From positions 1-45,549 of the forward strand of contig NZ_JAJFBP010000035.1 of the NCBI RefSeq assembly GCF_020697055.1: a stretch of 45,549 bases of DNA, read 5' to 3'. The stretch comes from Panacagrimonas sp. (lineage in GTDB: Bacteria > Pseudomonadota > Gammaproteobacteria > Nevskiales > Nevskiaceae). This document shows positions 34,540-42,586 of the stretch, one piece after another (position 1 is the first letter of the stretch; each line of letters starts with the position of its first letter). The notes beneath the pieces are model-generated. The model ran no database searches and was not told the origin of the DNA. It saw only the letters and a list, made by a program, of their open reading frames with translations. The translations under genes were made by a program, and so were the position numbers.

Positions 34540-35214
34540 ATGAAGCTGCTCATCGTCGAGGACGACCGCGACATCGCGTCGGGACTGCAGCGTTCGCTGC
34601 AGCGATCGGGCAACGCGGTGGAAGTCAGGTCCGACGGTCGTTCGGCGCTGCTCGCGCTGGGCGTGCACGAGTACGACTGCATCGTGCTCGACCTCGGGCT
34701 GCCGGACCTGGACGGCACGCAGGTGCTGCGCCAGATGCGCCATCGCAACGTGCAGACACCGGTGGTGATCCTGAGCGCCCGCGACGACACCGGCGATCGC
34801 GTGCTCGGGCTGGACCTGGGCGCGGACGACTACGTGGTCAAGCCGTTCGAGGTCGACGAGCTCGAAGCGCGCATCCGCGCGGTGACGCGACGGGCCCTGG
34901 CGCGACGCGGCGACGACCTGGGCGCAGGTTCGCTGCGCATGTCGCTGGCCGAGCGCCGGATCTACATCGGCGGCCATCCGGTGGACTTCTCGCCCCGCGA
35001 ATTCAGCGTGCTCGAATGCCTTCTTCTGCGACAGGGGCGCGTCGTCGGCAAGCGCCAGCTGCTCGAGCTGATCGACGATCGCGACAGCGACCCCTCGGAA
35101 GGTGCGGTCGAGCTCTACGTGCACCGCATCCGCCGCAAGATCGAGCACTCCGGCTGCAGCATCCGCACCCTGCGCGGCTTCGGCTACCTGCTGCAGGTCG
35201 ATGGCGAAAACTGA
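34540..35214 (+). CDS. OmpR-family response regulator (QseB/PmrA-like)
   Basis: The 224-residue protein has a receiver domain with D8, D9, the phospho-acceptor D51 and VKPFEVDELEAR. A winged-helix DNA-binding domain follows (FSPREFSVLECLLLRQGRVV, then VELYVHRIRRKIE). The gene overlaps the sensor kinase gene by 14 bp. It starts after a 270-bp gap (34270-34539) with no gene or clear signal. Target genes are not proven; the 11-bp direct repeat at 29441 in the lipid cluster is a candidate. Confidence 0.93.
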   Translation: MKLLIVEDDRDIASGLQRSLQRSGNAVEVRSDGRSALLALGVHEYDCIVLDLGLPDLDGTQVLRQMRHRNVQTPVVILSARDDTGDRVLGLDLGADDYVVKPFEVDELEARIRAVTRRALARRGDDLGAGSLRMSLAERRIYIGGHPVDFSPREFSVLECLLLRQGRVVGKRQLLELIDDRDSDPSEGAVELYVHRIRRKIEHSGCSIRTLRGFGYLLQVDGEN

Positions 35215-36670
35215 GCGGGGCTCCGCGCGCAGTCTTCGCTCCAGCCTGCTGCTGGCCCTGCTCGGGCCATTGACGATCCTGTTCCTGCTCGGCGGCCTGG
35301 TCTCCTACGCGCTGGCGCAGTACTTCTCGAACACGGTCTACGACGGCTGGCTGTTCGATTCCGCGAGCTCGCTGGCGCTGGAGGTGGATCACGGCACCGA
35401 CGGTCCGCGCGCCGACATTCCGGCCGCGACACGGCGCCTGTTCGAGTGGGACACGACGGACCGGACGTACTTCCGCATCCGCGGTGAGCGCAGCGGGCTG
35501 ATCGCCGGCCGCGCGGACATGCCGATCATCGAAGGCGACGTCGACGAATACGAAGGCGCGCGTTTCTCCGACCTGCTCGAGCAGCTGGTGCACGACATGC
35601 TCGAGTTCGATCCCGACGAGGACGTGGTCGGCCGCTTCTATGACGGCCGCATGGACGGCATGGACGTGCGCATCGCCGTCATCGATCTTCCCGCTTCGGC
35701 GTTCGGCGAGGTCGTGTCGGTCGAGGTCGCCGAGACCACGGGCAAGCGCAAGGGCCTGGCGCAGGCCATCCTGCTCGCGACGCTGGCGCCGCAGCTGCTG
35801 CTGATCGGCGTCGCGGCGGCGGCGGTGCGGCGCGCGGTCCGCCGCGGCCTCGCGCCGCTCGACACGCTGGCGGCGCGCCTCGAAGCGAGCCGTCCCGAGC
35901 AGCTCGCACCGATCCCCGACGACGACGTCCCGCCCGAGGTCAGGCCGCTGACGCGTGCCCTGCGCAAACTCCTGATGCGGCTCAACGACGCGCTGCTGGC
36001 GCAACGCCGTTTCATCTCCGAGGCCGCGCACCAACTGCGCACGCCGCTCACCGGCATCAAGCTGCAGGCCGAAGCGATCCTGCGCGAGAACACCTCGGAA
36101 GAAGCGCGACCCCTGATCGAAGCGCTGCGCCAGTCGACGGATCGCGCCGCGCGCCTGTCCAACCAGCTCTTGTCGCTGGCGCGCGCCGAACCCGATGGCC
36201 GCGGCGGCCGGCCCATGCGCCGATTCGACCTGTACGCGCTGGCCCAGGACACCGGGTCCGAATGGGCCCCGCGGGTCCTGGCCCGCGGCCAGGACATGCA
36301 CTTCTCGGCCACACCCGAGGATCGACCGGTGTGGATCACCGGCGACGAGGACCTGCTGCGCGAAGCCATCGGCAACCTGCTCGACAACGCGATCAAGTAC
36401 GGCCGCGAAGGCGGCCGGATCCACCTGCGCGTCGCGTCGCATCCCGTCGTGGCCGTCGAAGTTCAGGACGACGGCCCCGGCATTCCAGAGGACCAGCGGC
36501 CGCAGATGCTCGAGCGTTTCGTTCGCGGCGGTCGCGGCGAAGGCAGCGGCTTGGGACTGCCGATCGCGCAGAACATCGCGCGACTGCACGGCGGCGAGCT
36601 GTTCCTGCTTCAGGCACCCGGCGCCGAAGGACTGCTTGCGCGGCTCGAACTCGGCGCCCCCGGCGCCTGA
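35201..36670 (+). CDS. Sensor histidine kinase (QseC/TctE-like)
   Basis: The 489-residue protein starts inside the regulator gene (14-bp overlap). Transmembrane helix 1 is at about 15-40 and helix 2 at about 187-210, flanking a periplasmic domain of about 145 residues. That domain is strikingly acidic (for example EGDVDEYEGARFSDLLEQ and EFDPDED) and ends in a 2CSK_N-like part (RFYDGRMDGMDVRIAV). The cytoplasmic half has HAMP-like linker residues, HisKA with H277 in FISEAAHQLRTPLTG, N box GNLLDNAIKYG, G1 DDGPGIPED and G2 GEGSGLGLPIAQNIARLHGG. An acidic sensor suggests cations or cationic peptides as signals, but this is inference. Confidence 0.92.
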   Translation: MAKTERGSARSLRSSLLLALLGPLTILFLLGGLVSYALAQYFSNTVYDGWLFDSASSLALEVDHGTDGPRADIPAATRRLFEWDTTDRTYFRIRGERSGLIAGRADMPIIEGDVDEYEGARFSDLLEQLVHDMLEFDPDEDVVGRFYDGRMDGMDVRIAVIDLPASAFGEVVSVEVAETTGKRKGLAQAILLATLAPQLLLIGVAAAAVRRAVRRGLAPLDTLAARLEASRPEQLAPIPDDDVPPEVRPLTRALRKLLMRLNDALLAQRRFISEAAHQLRTPLTGIKLQAEAILRENTSEEARPLIEALRQSTDRAARLSNQLLSLARAEPDGRGGRPMRRFDLYALAQDTGSEWAPRVLARGQDMHFSATPEDRPVWITGDEDLLREAIGNLLDNAIKYGREGGRIHLRVASHPVVAVEVQDDGPGIPEDQRPQMLERFVRGGRGEGSGLGLPIAQNIARLHGGELFLLQAPGAEGLLARLELGAPGA

Positions 36671-36676
36671 GCGCGA

Positions 36677-37468
36677 TCAGCCTTCGGCTTCGGCGAACAG
36701 CCGCCGCACGAGCGTGAGGTCCGCCGGCTTGTCGACGTCCACCGCGGCGCGTCCGTCGGCGATGTCGACCCAGGCCAGTCGCGCGCCCGACAACTGGCCG
36801 AGACGTTTCAGCGCATCGGCCAGGCTCAGGCGACCGGTGAGATAGCGCAGTGCGTAGAGCACGCCCAGCCGCACGATCATGCGCACGGGACGTTTGCGCT
36901 CGGCTTCGATCCGCTGCCACAGGCCGACCACGCCGCGAGCCGCCGCGCCGCGCATCAGAAAGACGTTGCAGCCCGAGTACCAGTCGTCGGAGAAACGCAG
37001 CCACGTGCGCTGCGTGTCGGGCACTGCTGCGAGAACCGCTTCTCGCCGCGAGAGCGCCACCGCGACGTCCGCATCGACCGGCGCGTCCATCAGGAAGGAC
37101 TCGATCCACCCGGGTCGCAGCAGCGGGTGATCACCCGTGACGATCAGCAGCGGCGTACCCAGACGCTCCAGCGCCGCGGCCACGCTGGCGCTCGGACCCG
37201 CGGCGGCCGGCATCGTCTCGATCGGCTTGGCGCAGTCCGGCGCGCGCAGGCCGGGAAGGTCGGCCAGCACCTCGGGTCGTTCGATGCAGATCACGATGCG
37301 CGCGACCGAAGGAGATGCGGCCAGCGCCGCGATCACGCGCTCGATCATCGTGCGGCCGCCGATGTCGATCAGCGTCTTGTGGCTCACTCCCGCGTGCGCG
37401 GCCAGCGGATCGCCGCCGGCGCGGCTGCCGGCCAGGACCAGTGCCGTCAGCGCCGCGCCGCCGCTCAC
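36677..37468 (-). CDS. MobA-like nucleotidyltransferase
   Basis: The 263-residue protein starts at a GTG that overlaps the preceding stop by 4 bp. TALVLAGSRAGGDPLAAHAG followed by SHKTLIDIGGRTMIERVIAA is a nucleotide-binding loop of the GT-A/MobA type (with SRAGG in place of the usual GxGxR). LLIVTGDHPLLRPGWI gives the metal-binding aspartate. It would activate an alcohol or sugar phosphate as CDP- or NDP-derivative for the CDP-alcohol phosphotransferase in the same operon. It is the last gene of that operon and is convergent with the kinase gene 6 bp away. Confidence 0.8.
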   Translation of the reverse strand: MSGGAALTALVLAGSRAGGDPLAAHAGVSHKTLIDIGGRTMIERVIAALAASPSVARIVICIERPEVLADLPGLRAPDCAKPIETMPAAAGPSASVAAALERLGTPLLIVTGDHPLLRPGWIESFLMDAPVDADVAVALSRREAVLAAVPDTQRTWLRFSDDWYSGCNVFLMRGAAARGVVGLWQRIEAERKRPVRMIVRLGVLYALRYLTGRLSLADALKRLGQLSGARLAWVDIADGRAAVDVDKPADLTLVRRLFAEAEG

Positions 37469-38595
37469 GTGGCGATCGACTTCTCGTACACGCGATAGGT
37501 CTTGTAGGCGACCGCGCCGAGCTTCTCGATGACGTGGCGCATCGGCAGGTTGTCCTCGAGGATCCAGGACATCTCGACCTTCTGCATCGGGGTTTTGGCC
37601 GCGCCCTTGTGCATCGAATGGATCACCAGGAACGGCGCCATCGCGCCGAGGATGCCCGCACTGAAGGTCCGCTTGACGCCCATCAGCGGGACGCGCCCGG
37701 TCCGGGTGCCGCGCTTGAGGCGCAGCAGCAGCTTGATCCAGTTGAACGGCAGCAGGCGGCCGCCGAAGTCGGCGATCGCCTCGTTGAGATTGGGCAGCGT
37801 GATGCCGAACGCGACCGGCTGTCCGTTGTACTCGACGATAGCCACCAGATCCGGATTGATCAGCGGCTTGAGGCTGCGCGCCATGTGCCGGATCTCGGCC
37901 TCGGTGAAAGGAATGAAGCTCCAGTTGTCCTTCCAGGCATCGTTGAAGATCGCGGTGATCGTGTCGAACTCCTCGTCGTAGCGCTTCATGTCGAGGTTGC
38001 GCACGATCAGGCTCGACGGCTTGCGCTTCTCGATCATGCGCGTGGTCGTCGGCGAGAACTCGCGGCTCATGTCGTACAGGTAGGCCAGCACGTCCTTGGC
38101 CTTGGCGTAGCCCTGTTCCTCGACCCGCACCGCGGCGTACGGCGGGTCGTGCGGCATGAACATCATCGGCGGCGTGTCGAAGCCCTGGATCAGCAGGCCG
38201 GTCTCCTCGTTGATCGACAGGCTGAACGGTCCGAGCACGCGCGTGCGGCCGCGCTCGCGCAGCCATCCTTCGGCCGCGGCGAAGAGCGCGGCGAAGATTT
38301 CCGCATCGTCTTCCGCGGCGATCATTCCGAAGTGGCCGATCGCCGGGTCCTGCACCAGGCGATCCACCTGCGCGCTGATGCGGCCGACGTCGCGACCGTC
38401 GCGCACGCCCAGGAACAACTGCACCTCGGCGTGCTCGAACAGCGGGTTCTTCTTCGGCGACAGCGCTTCCTTGCGCTCGAGCAGCAGCGGCGGCACGAAG
38501 TGCTTGTCGCCCGCGTAGAGCCTGGCCGGCAGGCGGACGAAGCGGTCGAGTTCTGCCGGCGTGCGGACCGGAACGATCTGCGTGCGGCCCGTCAT
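37465..38595 (-). CDS. GNAT-fold N-acyltransferase, candidate bacterial ceramide synthase (bCerS)
   Basis: The 376-residue protein overlaps both neighbours by 4 bp. The N-terminal half has LYAGDKHFVPPLLLERKEAL, FEHAEVQLFLGVRDGRDVGR (GNAT strand pair) and VLGPFSLSINEETGLLIQGF. The C-terminal half contains NPDLVAIVEYNGQPVAFGI and HVIEKLGAVAYKTYRVYEKS, typical of a GNAT fold. I recognise this as the family often mis-annotated as dATP pyrophosphohydrolase or N-acetyltransferase in alphaproteobacteria, to which the Caulobacter ceramide synthase belongs. It would N-acylate the long-chain base made by Spt. The GNAT fold is clear; the ceramide role rests on my memory of the family and on the neighbouring spt. 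Confidence 0.6.
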   Translation of the reverse strand: MTGRTQIVPVRTPAELDRFVRLPARLYAGDKHFVPPLLLERKEALSPKKNPLFEHAEVQLFLGVRDGRDVGRISAQVDRLVQDPAIGHFGMIAAEDDAEIFAALFAAAEGWLRERGRTRVLGPFSLSINEETGLLIQGFDTPPMMFMPHDPPYAAVRVEEQGYAKAKDVLAYLYDMSREFSPTTTRMIEKRKPSSLIVRNLDMKRYDEEFDTITAIFNDAWKDNWSFIPFTEAEIRHMARSLKPLINPDLVAIVEYNGQPVAFGITLPNLNEAIADFGGRLLPFNWIKLLLRLKRGTRTGRVPLMGVKRTFSAGILGAMAPFLVIHSMHKGAAKTPMQKVEMSWILEDNLPMRHVIEKLGAVAYKTYRVYEKSIAT

Positions 38596-39809
38596 GGCGA
38601 TGGCATGCCTCGGTGTGCGGTCGTGAAGAAGCCCAGGTACAGCGTGCGCCAGCCGTGCCACGCGAACGTCAGGGCCTGCCACGCGGTGACCAGATAAAAG
38701 CCCTGCACGCCCAGGCCCAGCAGCAGCGCGATGGCCATCACCGTCATCGTGATGTTGCGCCGCGCGATGATGCTGCGGACGCGCTCGTCCAGCGGCGTGC
38801 TCGAATGCAGCGCGTGCTTGAGGCGGCGCTTGGCCACCATCAGCACGAGGCGATCGGCGAAGTAGAAGAAGACGAACCAGACGCCGGCCTGGAACAGCGG
38901 ATTGTCCCAATTGAACGTCGCGCCCAGTCCCCAGGCCCACGCGAAGTACCAGAACGGCGGATGCACCTGGTCCAGTCCGTGGTCCAGCGTGTTGCCGATC
39001 TTGGAGTCGGTCAGCGTCAAACGCGCGACCTTGCCGTCGACGCTGTCGAGCACGCTCATCGCGTAGGCGCAGACGAAGCCGGCCAGCCACTGCCCGTCGA
39101 CCCACAGCGGCACGGACGCGAAACACAGGATGATCGACAGCACCGTCACGACGTTCGGATGGATGTGGAAGCGCGCGCAGAAGCGCGTCAGCGGCCACAC
39201 CAGCGGCGGATAGACATACCGCGTCAGCAGGTCGGTCGAGCCCTTGTAGTTGTCCCAGAACATCTGGCGTTCGAGCACGGCGCGCGTCTCGACGCTGTCC
39301 ACCGCGTGGATCCAGTACGGCAGTCTGCGGCGCAGCTTGTCGATGTAGGCGGGGAACCTGCCCTCGTCGAGCGGCCGGGCGCGGCCGGCGCTCAGCAGCG
39401 CATCGGCGACCTCGCGCAGATCGCGCGCGTCGGGCGGAATCGCATCGGCCACCGACGCATCCAGCGAAAGCGCCACGGCACGTCGTGCGCGTTCGCCGCG
39501 CGAGGCCACGCTGGCCTGCGCCAATCCGCCCAGATGCCGGATCAGGCGCGGGTCGATCAGGTTGGCGCCGTCGATCGCGACCACGGTTCCGCTGCTGCTT
39601 GCCAGCGCACGTCGCAGGCGCGCGCCCAGCGGTTCGTCGCCGGCGGCATCGAGCGTTGCGCCGGCCCATCGCGCGTTCGCATCACCCGACAACGTCACGT
39701 GATCGCCGGCCGGCAGCTTGCCGATCGTGCGGCGCAAGCGCTCGAGCGGCGGCACGCCGAACAGCGTCAGCGCCGTAGCCAGACCGCGCGAGTCGATCCA
39801 GAGATTCAT
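38592..39809 (-). CDS. CDP-alcohol phosphotransferase with degenerate N-terminal domain
   Basis: The 405-residue membrane protein has the family signature D-x2-D-G-x2-A-R-x8-G-x3-D-x3-D, as D255, D258-G259, A262-R263, G272, D276 and D280. Several hydrophobic helices surround it (VVTVLSIILCFASVPLWVDG and on). HPPFWYFAWAWGLG follows the signature and is shared with the paralogue at 43580. The first 190 residues look like a worn nucleotidyltransferase (GTVVAIDGANLIDPRLIRHL) without its metal-binding residues. It overlaps LptG and the GNAT gene by 4 bp on either side. Likely role: transfer of a phospho-alcohol head group from a CDP donor to a lipid alcohol. Confidence 0.88.
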   Translation of the reverse strand: MNLWIDSRGLATALTLFGVPPLERLRRTIGKLPAGDHVTLSGDANARWAGATLDAAGDEPLGARLRRALASSSGTVVAIDGANLIDPRLIRHLGGLAQASVASRGERARRAVALSLDASVADAIPPDARDLREVADALLSAGRARPLDEGRFPAYIDKLRRRLPYWIHAVDSVETRAVLERQMFWDNYKGSTDLLTRYVYPPLVWPLTRFCARFHIHPNVVTVLSIILCFASVPLWVDGQWLAGFVCAYAMSVLDSVDGKVARLTLTDSKIGNTLDHGLDQVHPPFWYFAWAWGLGATFNWDNPLFQAGVWFVFFYFADRLVLMVAKRRLKHALHSSTPLDERVRSIIARRNITMTVMAIALLLGLGVQGFYLVTAWQALTFAWHGWRTLYLGFFTTAHRGMPSP

Positions 39810-40870
39810 GTGCGGTCGCAGTACTCGAGTTGCACGATGCCGATGAGGAAGAACAATGCGGGTGCCACCGACACGGCGATCGCCGGCGGCAGACGTCCGC
39901 CCGTTCCGAGCGCGGCCATGATGCCGTCGCACAACAGATAGCCCAGCCCCAGCCCCAGCGCGACGAGCAGGCTGGCCCCGCCTCCCGCACGTGACATCAG
40001 CCGCGCCGTCGGTGCGGCCAGCAGCAACATCACGAAAACGGCCAGCGGAGCGGTGAAGGAGCGGTACAGGACGGTCTGATAGAAGCTCAGCGGCTGCGCT
40101 CCCACGCGCTCACCTGCGATCACGTCGACGAGCATCATACTGGACAGGTGCGGCTGGACGAGATCGAGGCGCAGCACGTCGTCGGGACGCAGATTGATCG
40201 ACCATTCGCGCTCCGCCTGGTCCTGCCGATGCAGCTGCGTCGGCGACGCATCGAGATGCTCGACGTCGGTCAGGCGCCATTCGCCGTCGGCCCAGTTCGC
40301 ACGGGCGGCGCGCAACCGCGCGGTGAGCAGTCCGCTCTCGTCGCGCTGGTAGATGCTCACGCCGCGCAGTTCGCGACCGTTGGGACTCGCGTGGAGGAAC
40401 GACACCGGCCCGTCGCGCGTCTGCACCCAGCGCGGCTCGGGTTCGGCCTCCGGCGGCTCGGTCGAATCCCACCAGGCCTTGAGCGCGGCCTCGGCGCGCG
40501 GCACCACGCGATCCGACAGCACGAACTGCACGCCCGCGAGCACGATCGGCACCGGCAGCAGCAGCAGCACCAGGCGCTTGAGGCTCATGCCGGCGCAGCG
40601 CATGGCCACGACCTCGTGGTGGCGCGCCATCGCGTAGAACGCCGACATCGATCCGAGCAGCGCCGCCAGCGGCAGGGCCACGACGATCTCCGCCGGGGTG
40701 CGCAGCAGCGCGTACTGGAGCAGGCCGGTGGCGCCGAGCTGGCGATCGAGCACGTCGCCGGTCACGTCGAGCATCTCGAGCAGCTGCATCAACGCGGTGA
40801 GCACCAGCAGCAGGCCCAGCGTCTGCGAGGCGACGCGACGACGCACGTAACGCGCGATCACGCCGTTCAC
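39806..40870 (-). CDS. LptG-like permease of a lipid transporter
   Basis: The 354-residue protein starts at a GTG overlapping the LptF stop (GTGA). Three helices open it: RVASQTLGLLLVLTALMQLL, LRTPAEIVVALPLAALLGSM and LVLLLLPVPIVLAGVQFVLS. A periplasmic beta-jellyroll (residues 120-265) follows. Three closing helices include SFTAPLAVFVMLLLAAPTAR and GASLLVALGLGLGYLLCDGI. This is the YjgP/YjgQ (LptF/LptG) layout. Together with LptF and an ATPase supplied elsewhere it would extract a lipid from the inner membrane. It overlaps the CDP-alcohol phosphotransferase gene by 4 bp, which ties it to the lipid pathway. Confidence 0.85.
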   Translation of the reverse strand: MNGVIARYVRRRVASQTLGLLLVLTALMQLLEMLDVTGDVLDRQLGATGLLQYALLRTPAEIVVALPLAALLGSMSAFYAMARHHEVVAMRCAGMSLKRLVLLLLPVPIVLAGVQFVLSDRVVPRAEAALKAWWDSTEPPEAEPEPRWVQTRDGPVSFLHASPNGRELRGVSIYQRDESGLLTARLRAARANWADGEWRLTDVEHLDASPTQLHRQDQAEREWSINLRPDDVLRLDLVQPHLSSMMLVDVIAGERVGAQPLSFYQTVLYRSFTAPLAVFVMLLLAAPTARLMSRAGGGASLLVALGLGLGYLLCDGIMAALGTGGRLPPAIAVSVAPALFFLIGIVQLEYCDRT

Positions 40871-42072
40871 TTGCGCTTCCTCTGCCGGCCGAATCCCTCG
40901 AACCCGGTCTCGATGAAGGCGATCGCGCGAGACACCGGATTGTCGCCGGGCCAGGCCAGGCTGCCGCGGAACAGCCACGCCGAGAACAGCGCGAACGTGC
41001 CCACCGGCAGCCATACCGCGATCAGCGCCGATGCGCGTCCGCTCTCGGCCAGGCTTTCGCCGAACTGCAGCGCGTGGTTGAGCGTGAGCAGCGCCAGACA
41101 GGCGAACACCACGCCGGGCGCGCGACGGCCGCGCTTCGAGGCCATGCCCAGCGGCAGCGCGAGCAGCACCAGCAGCGGCAGCAGCACCGAGCGCGCCAGG
41201 CGCCCGTGGAATTCGCCGGCGAGCTTGCGCCGCGGGATGTCGCTGTCCGGGAGTTCGCCGTGCAGGCCGCGCCACAGCTCGCGCACGGTGAGCTCGCGCA
41301 CCGAGTCGCCGCGCGGGCGGAACGCCGGCGGCGTGGGCGTGAAGTCCGCGTTGATGCGGCCGTTGTCGAATCGCAGACGCGTCACGCTCGCGTCGGCGTT
41401 CTCGCGCAGGATCACGCCGTCTTCGAGTTCGAGCAGCAGGCGGCGACCGTCCGGCGAGGGCTGCAGGTGGCCGTGACGGGCGGTCGTGATCTCCTCGCTC
41501 TGGCCGACACGCCGATGGACGAACACGCCGCCCAGCGTGCGGCCGTCGCGCTCGACGGTCCGGGCGCTGAGCAGGTATCCGCCGCCGGCGTTGACGAACC
41601 GGTTGCCTTCGACGCGTGCGTCCCAGCCCGCCTGCAGCGCGTCGTGTACCGCCGCGTGGTAGCCGTAGCGGCTGATCGGCTGCAGGTAGCCGAACAGGTA
41701 CAGGTTGAACGCGCTGAGCAGCAGCGCGACGCCGAAGTACGGCATCGCCACGCGCACGATCGAGCGGCCGGTGCCGAGCATCACGTCGAGCTCGCTGTTG
41801 TCGCCCAGGCGCGCCACCGCCATGAAGATCGCGGCGGTGAACGCGGTCGGCAGCGCCATCCCGAGGTAATGCGGGACGAGGTTGCCCGCCATGCGCAGCA
41901 GCGCCACCAGATCGGCACCGGTGCTCGCGGCCAGGTCGAACAGGCGCAGCAGGCGTTCGAGCATCTGCGCCAGCAGCAGCGTCGCCAGCGCGAACAGCAG
42001 CGGCGCGGCGAACAGTCGCAGCGTGTAGAGGTCGAGCCGGTCAGGTCGCCAGCGAACGGATGCACCCACCAC
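40867..42072 (-). CDS. LptF-like permease of a lipid transporter
   Basis: The 401-residue protein has the same architecture as LptG: helices from LYTLRLFAAPLLFALATLLL and LGMALPTAFTAAIFMAVARL, a periplasmic domain at about 140-270 (for example VNAGGGYLLSARTVERDGRT), and C-terminal helices with LLPLLVLLALPLGMASKRGR. The conserved LPLGM-S-RGR segment is characteristic of LptF/LptG. It starts 3 bp after the HIT gene stop. Housekeeping lptF-lptG usually sits beside pepA in gammaproteobacteria; here the pair sits inside a lipid-biosynthesis operon, so it is probably a specialised second copy. Confidence 0.85.
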   Translation of the reverse strand: MVGASVRWRPDRLDLYTLRLFAAPLLFALATLLLAQMLERLLRLFDLAASTGADLVALLRMAGNLVPHYLGMALPTAFTAAIFMAVARLGDNSELDVMLGTGRSIVRVAMPYFGVALLLSAFNLYLFGYLQPISRYGYHAAVHDALQAGWDARVEGNRFVNAGGGYLLSARTVERDGRTLGGVFVHRRVGQSEEITTARHGHLQPSPDGRRLLLELEDGVILRENADASVTRLRFDNGRINADFTPTPPAFRPRGDSVRELTVRELWRGLHGELPDSDIPRRKLAGEFHGRLARSVLLPLLVLLALPLGMASKRGRRAPGVVFACLALLTLNHALQFGESLAESGRASALIAVWLPVGTFALFSAWLFRGSLAWPGDNPVSRAIAFIETGFEGFGRQRKRK

Positions 42073-42075
42073 CGA

Positions 42076-42519
42076 TCAACCTTCGGCGCGGTTCCAGGCG
42101 GCACGCAGGCGCGCGATCAGCGCGTCGCGCGCCGCGCCTTCCGGTGCGATCGCCGGTTCGAGCTGTGGCGGCCCCGGCCAGCCGGCGTCGCGATAGATCT
42201 GCCCGCCGAACTCGCGCTCGCCCTCGTAGCGCGGCACGACGTGAAAGTGCACGTCGGGGTCGACCATCATCAGCATCAGGTAATTGATGCGCTCGTACGA
42301 CGAGACTTCGCGCAGCGCGCGCTCGATGCGCCGCACCACGCCGCGCAGATCGGCGTACGCTCCCGGGCTCAGTTCGCCGAAGGCCTTCACCGGTTCGCGG
42401 CACACCAGCGCGAGCGCACCGAGCGTCGGTTGCTTGGGTCGCAGCAGCACGGTCCAGTGGCTGGTCTGCGCGATGCGGTTGGCGGGGTCGCCGAACTTGG
42501 CCTCGGTCGGATTGCTCAT
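42076..42519 (-). CDS. HIT-family hydrolase/phosphorylase
   Basis: The 147-residue protein starts at the ATG at 42519. The HIT motif reads DVHFHVVPRYEG, so D89 replaces the first histidine of HxHxH while H91 and H93 are kept. The segment INYLMLMMVDPDV precedes it. HIT proteins of this shape hydrolyse dinucleoside polyphosphates or act as Ap4A phosphorylase-like enzymes. Its stop is 3 bp from the LptF start, so it is co-transcribed with the transporter genes. A role in removing nucleotide by-products of the activation steps is possible but not shown. Confidence 0.8.
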   Translation of the reverse strand: MSNPTEAKFGDPANRIAQTSHWTVLLRPKQPTLGALALVCREPVKAFGELSPGAYADLRGVVRRIERALREVSSYERINYLMLMMVDPDVHFHVVPRYEGEREFGGQIYRDAGWPGPPQLEPAIAPEGAARDALIARLRAAWNRAEG

Positions 42520-42586
42520 CTCGATGGCGCTCTGTGGGGTTGCGCCGGATCGGTCGGTGTCCGAGTCCGCGCTGGAACGGTCGATT

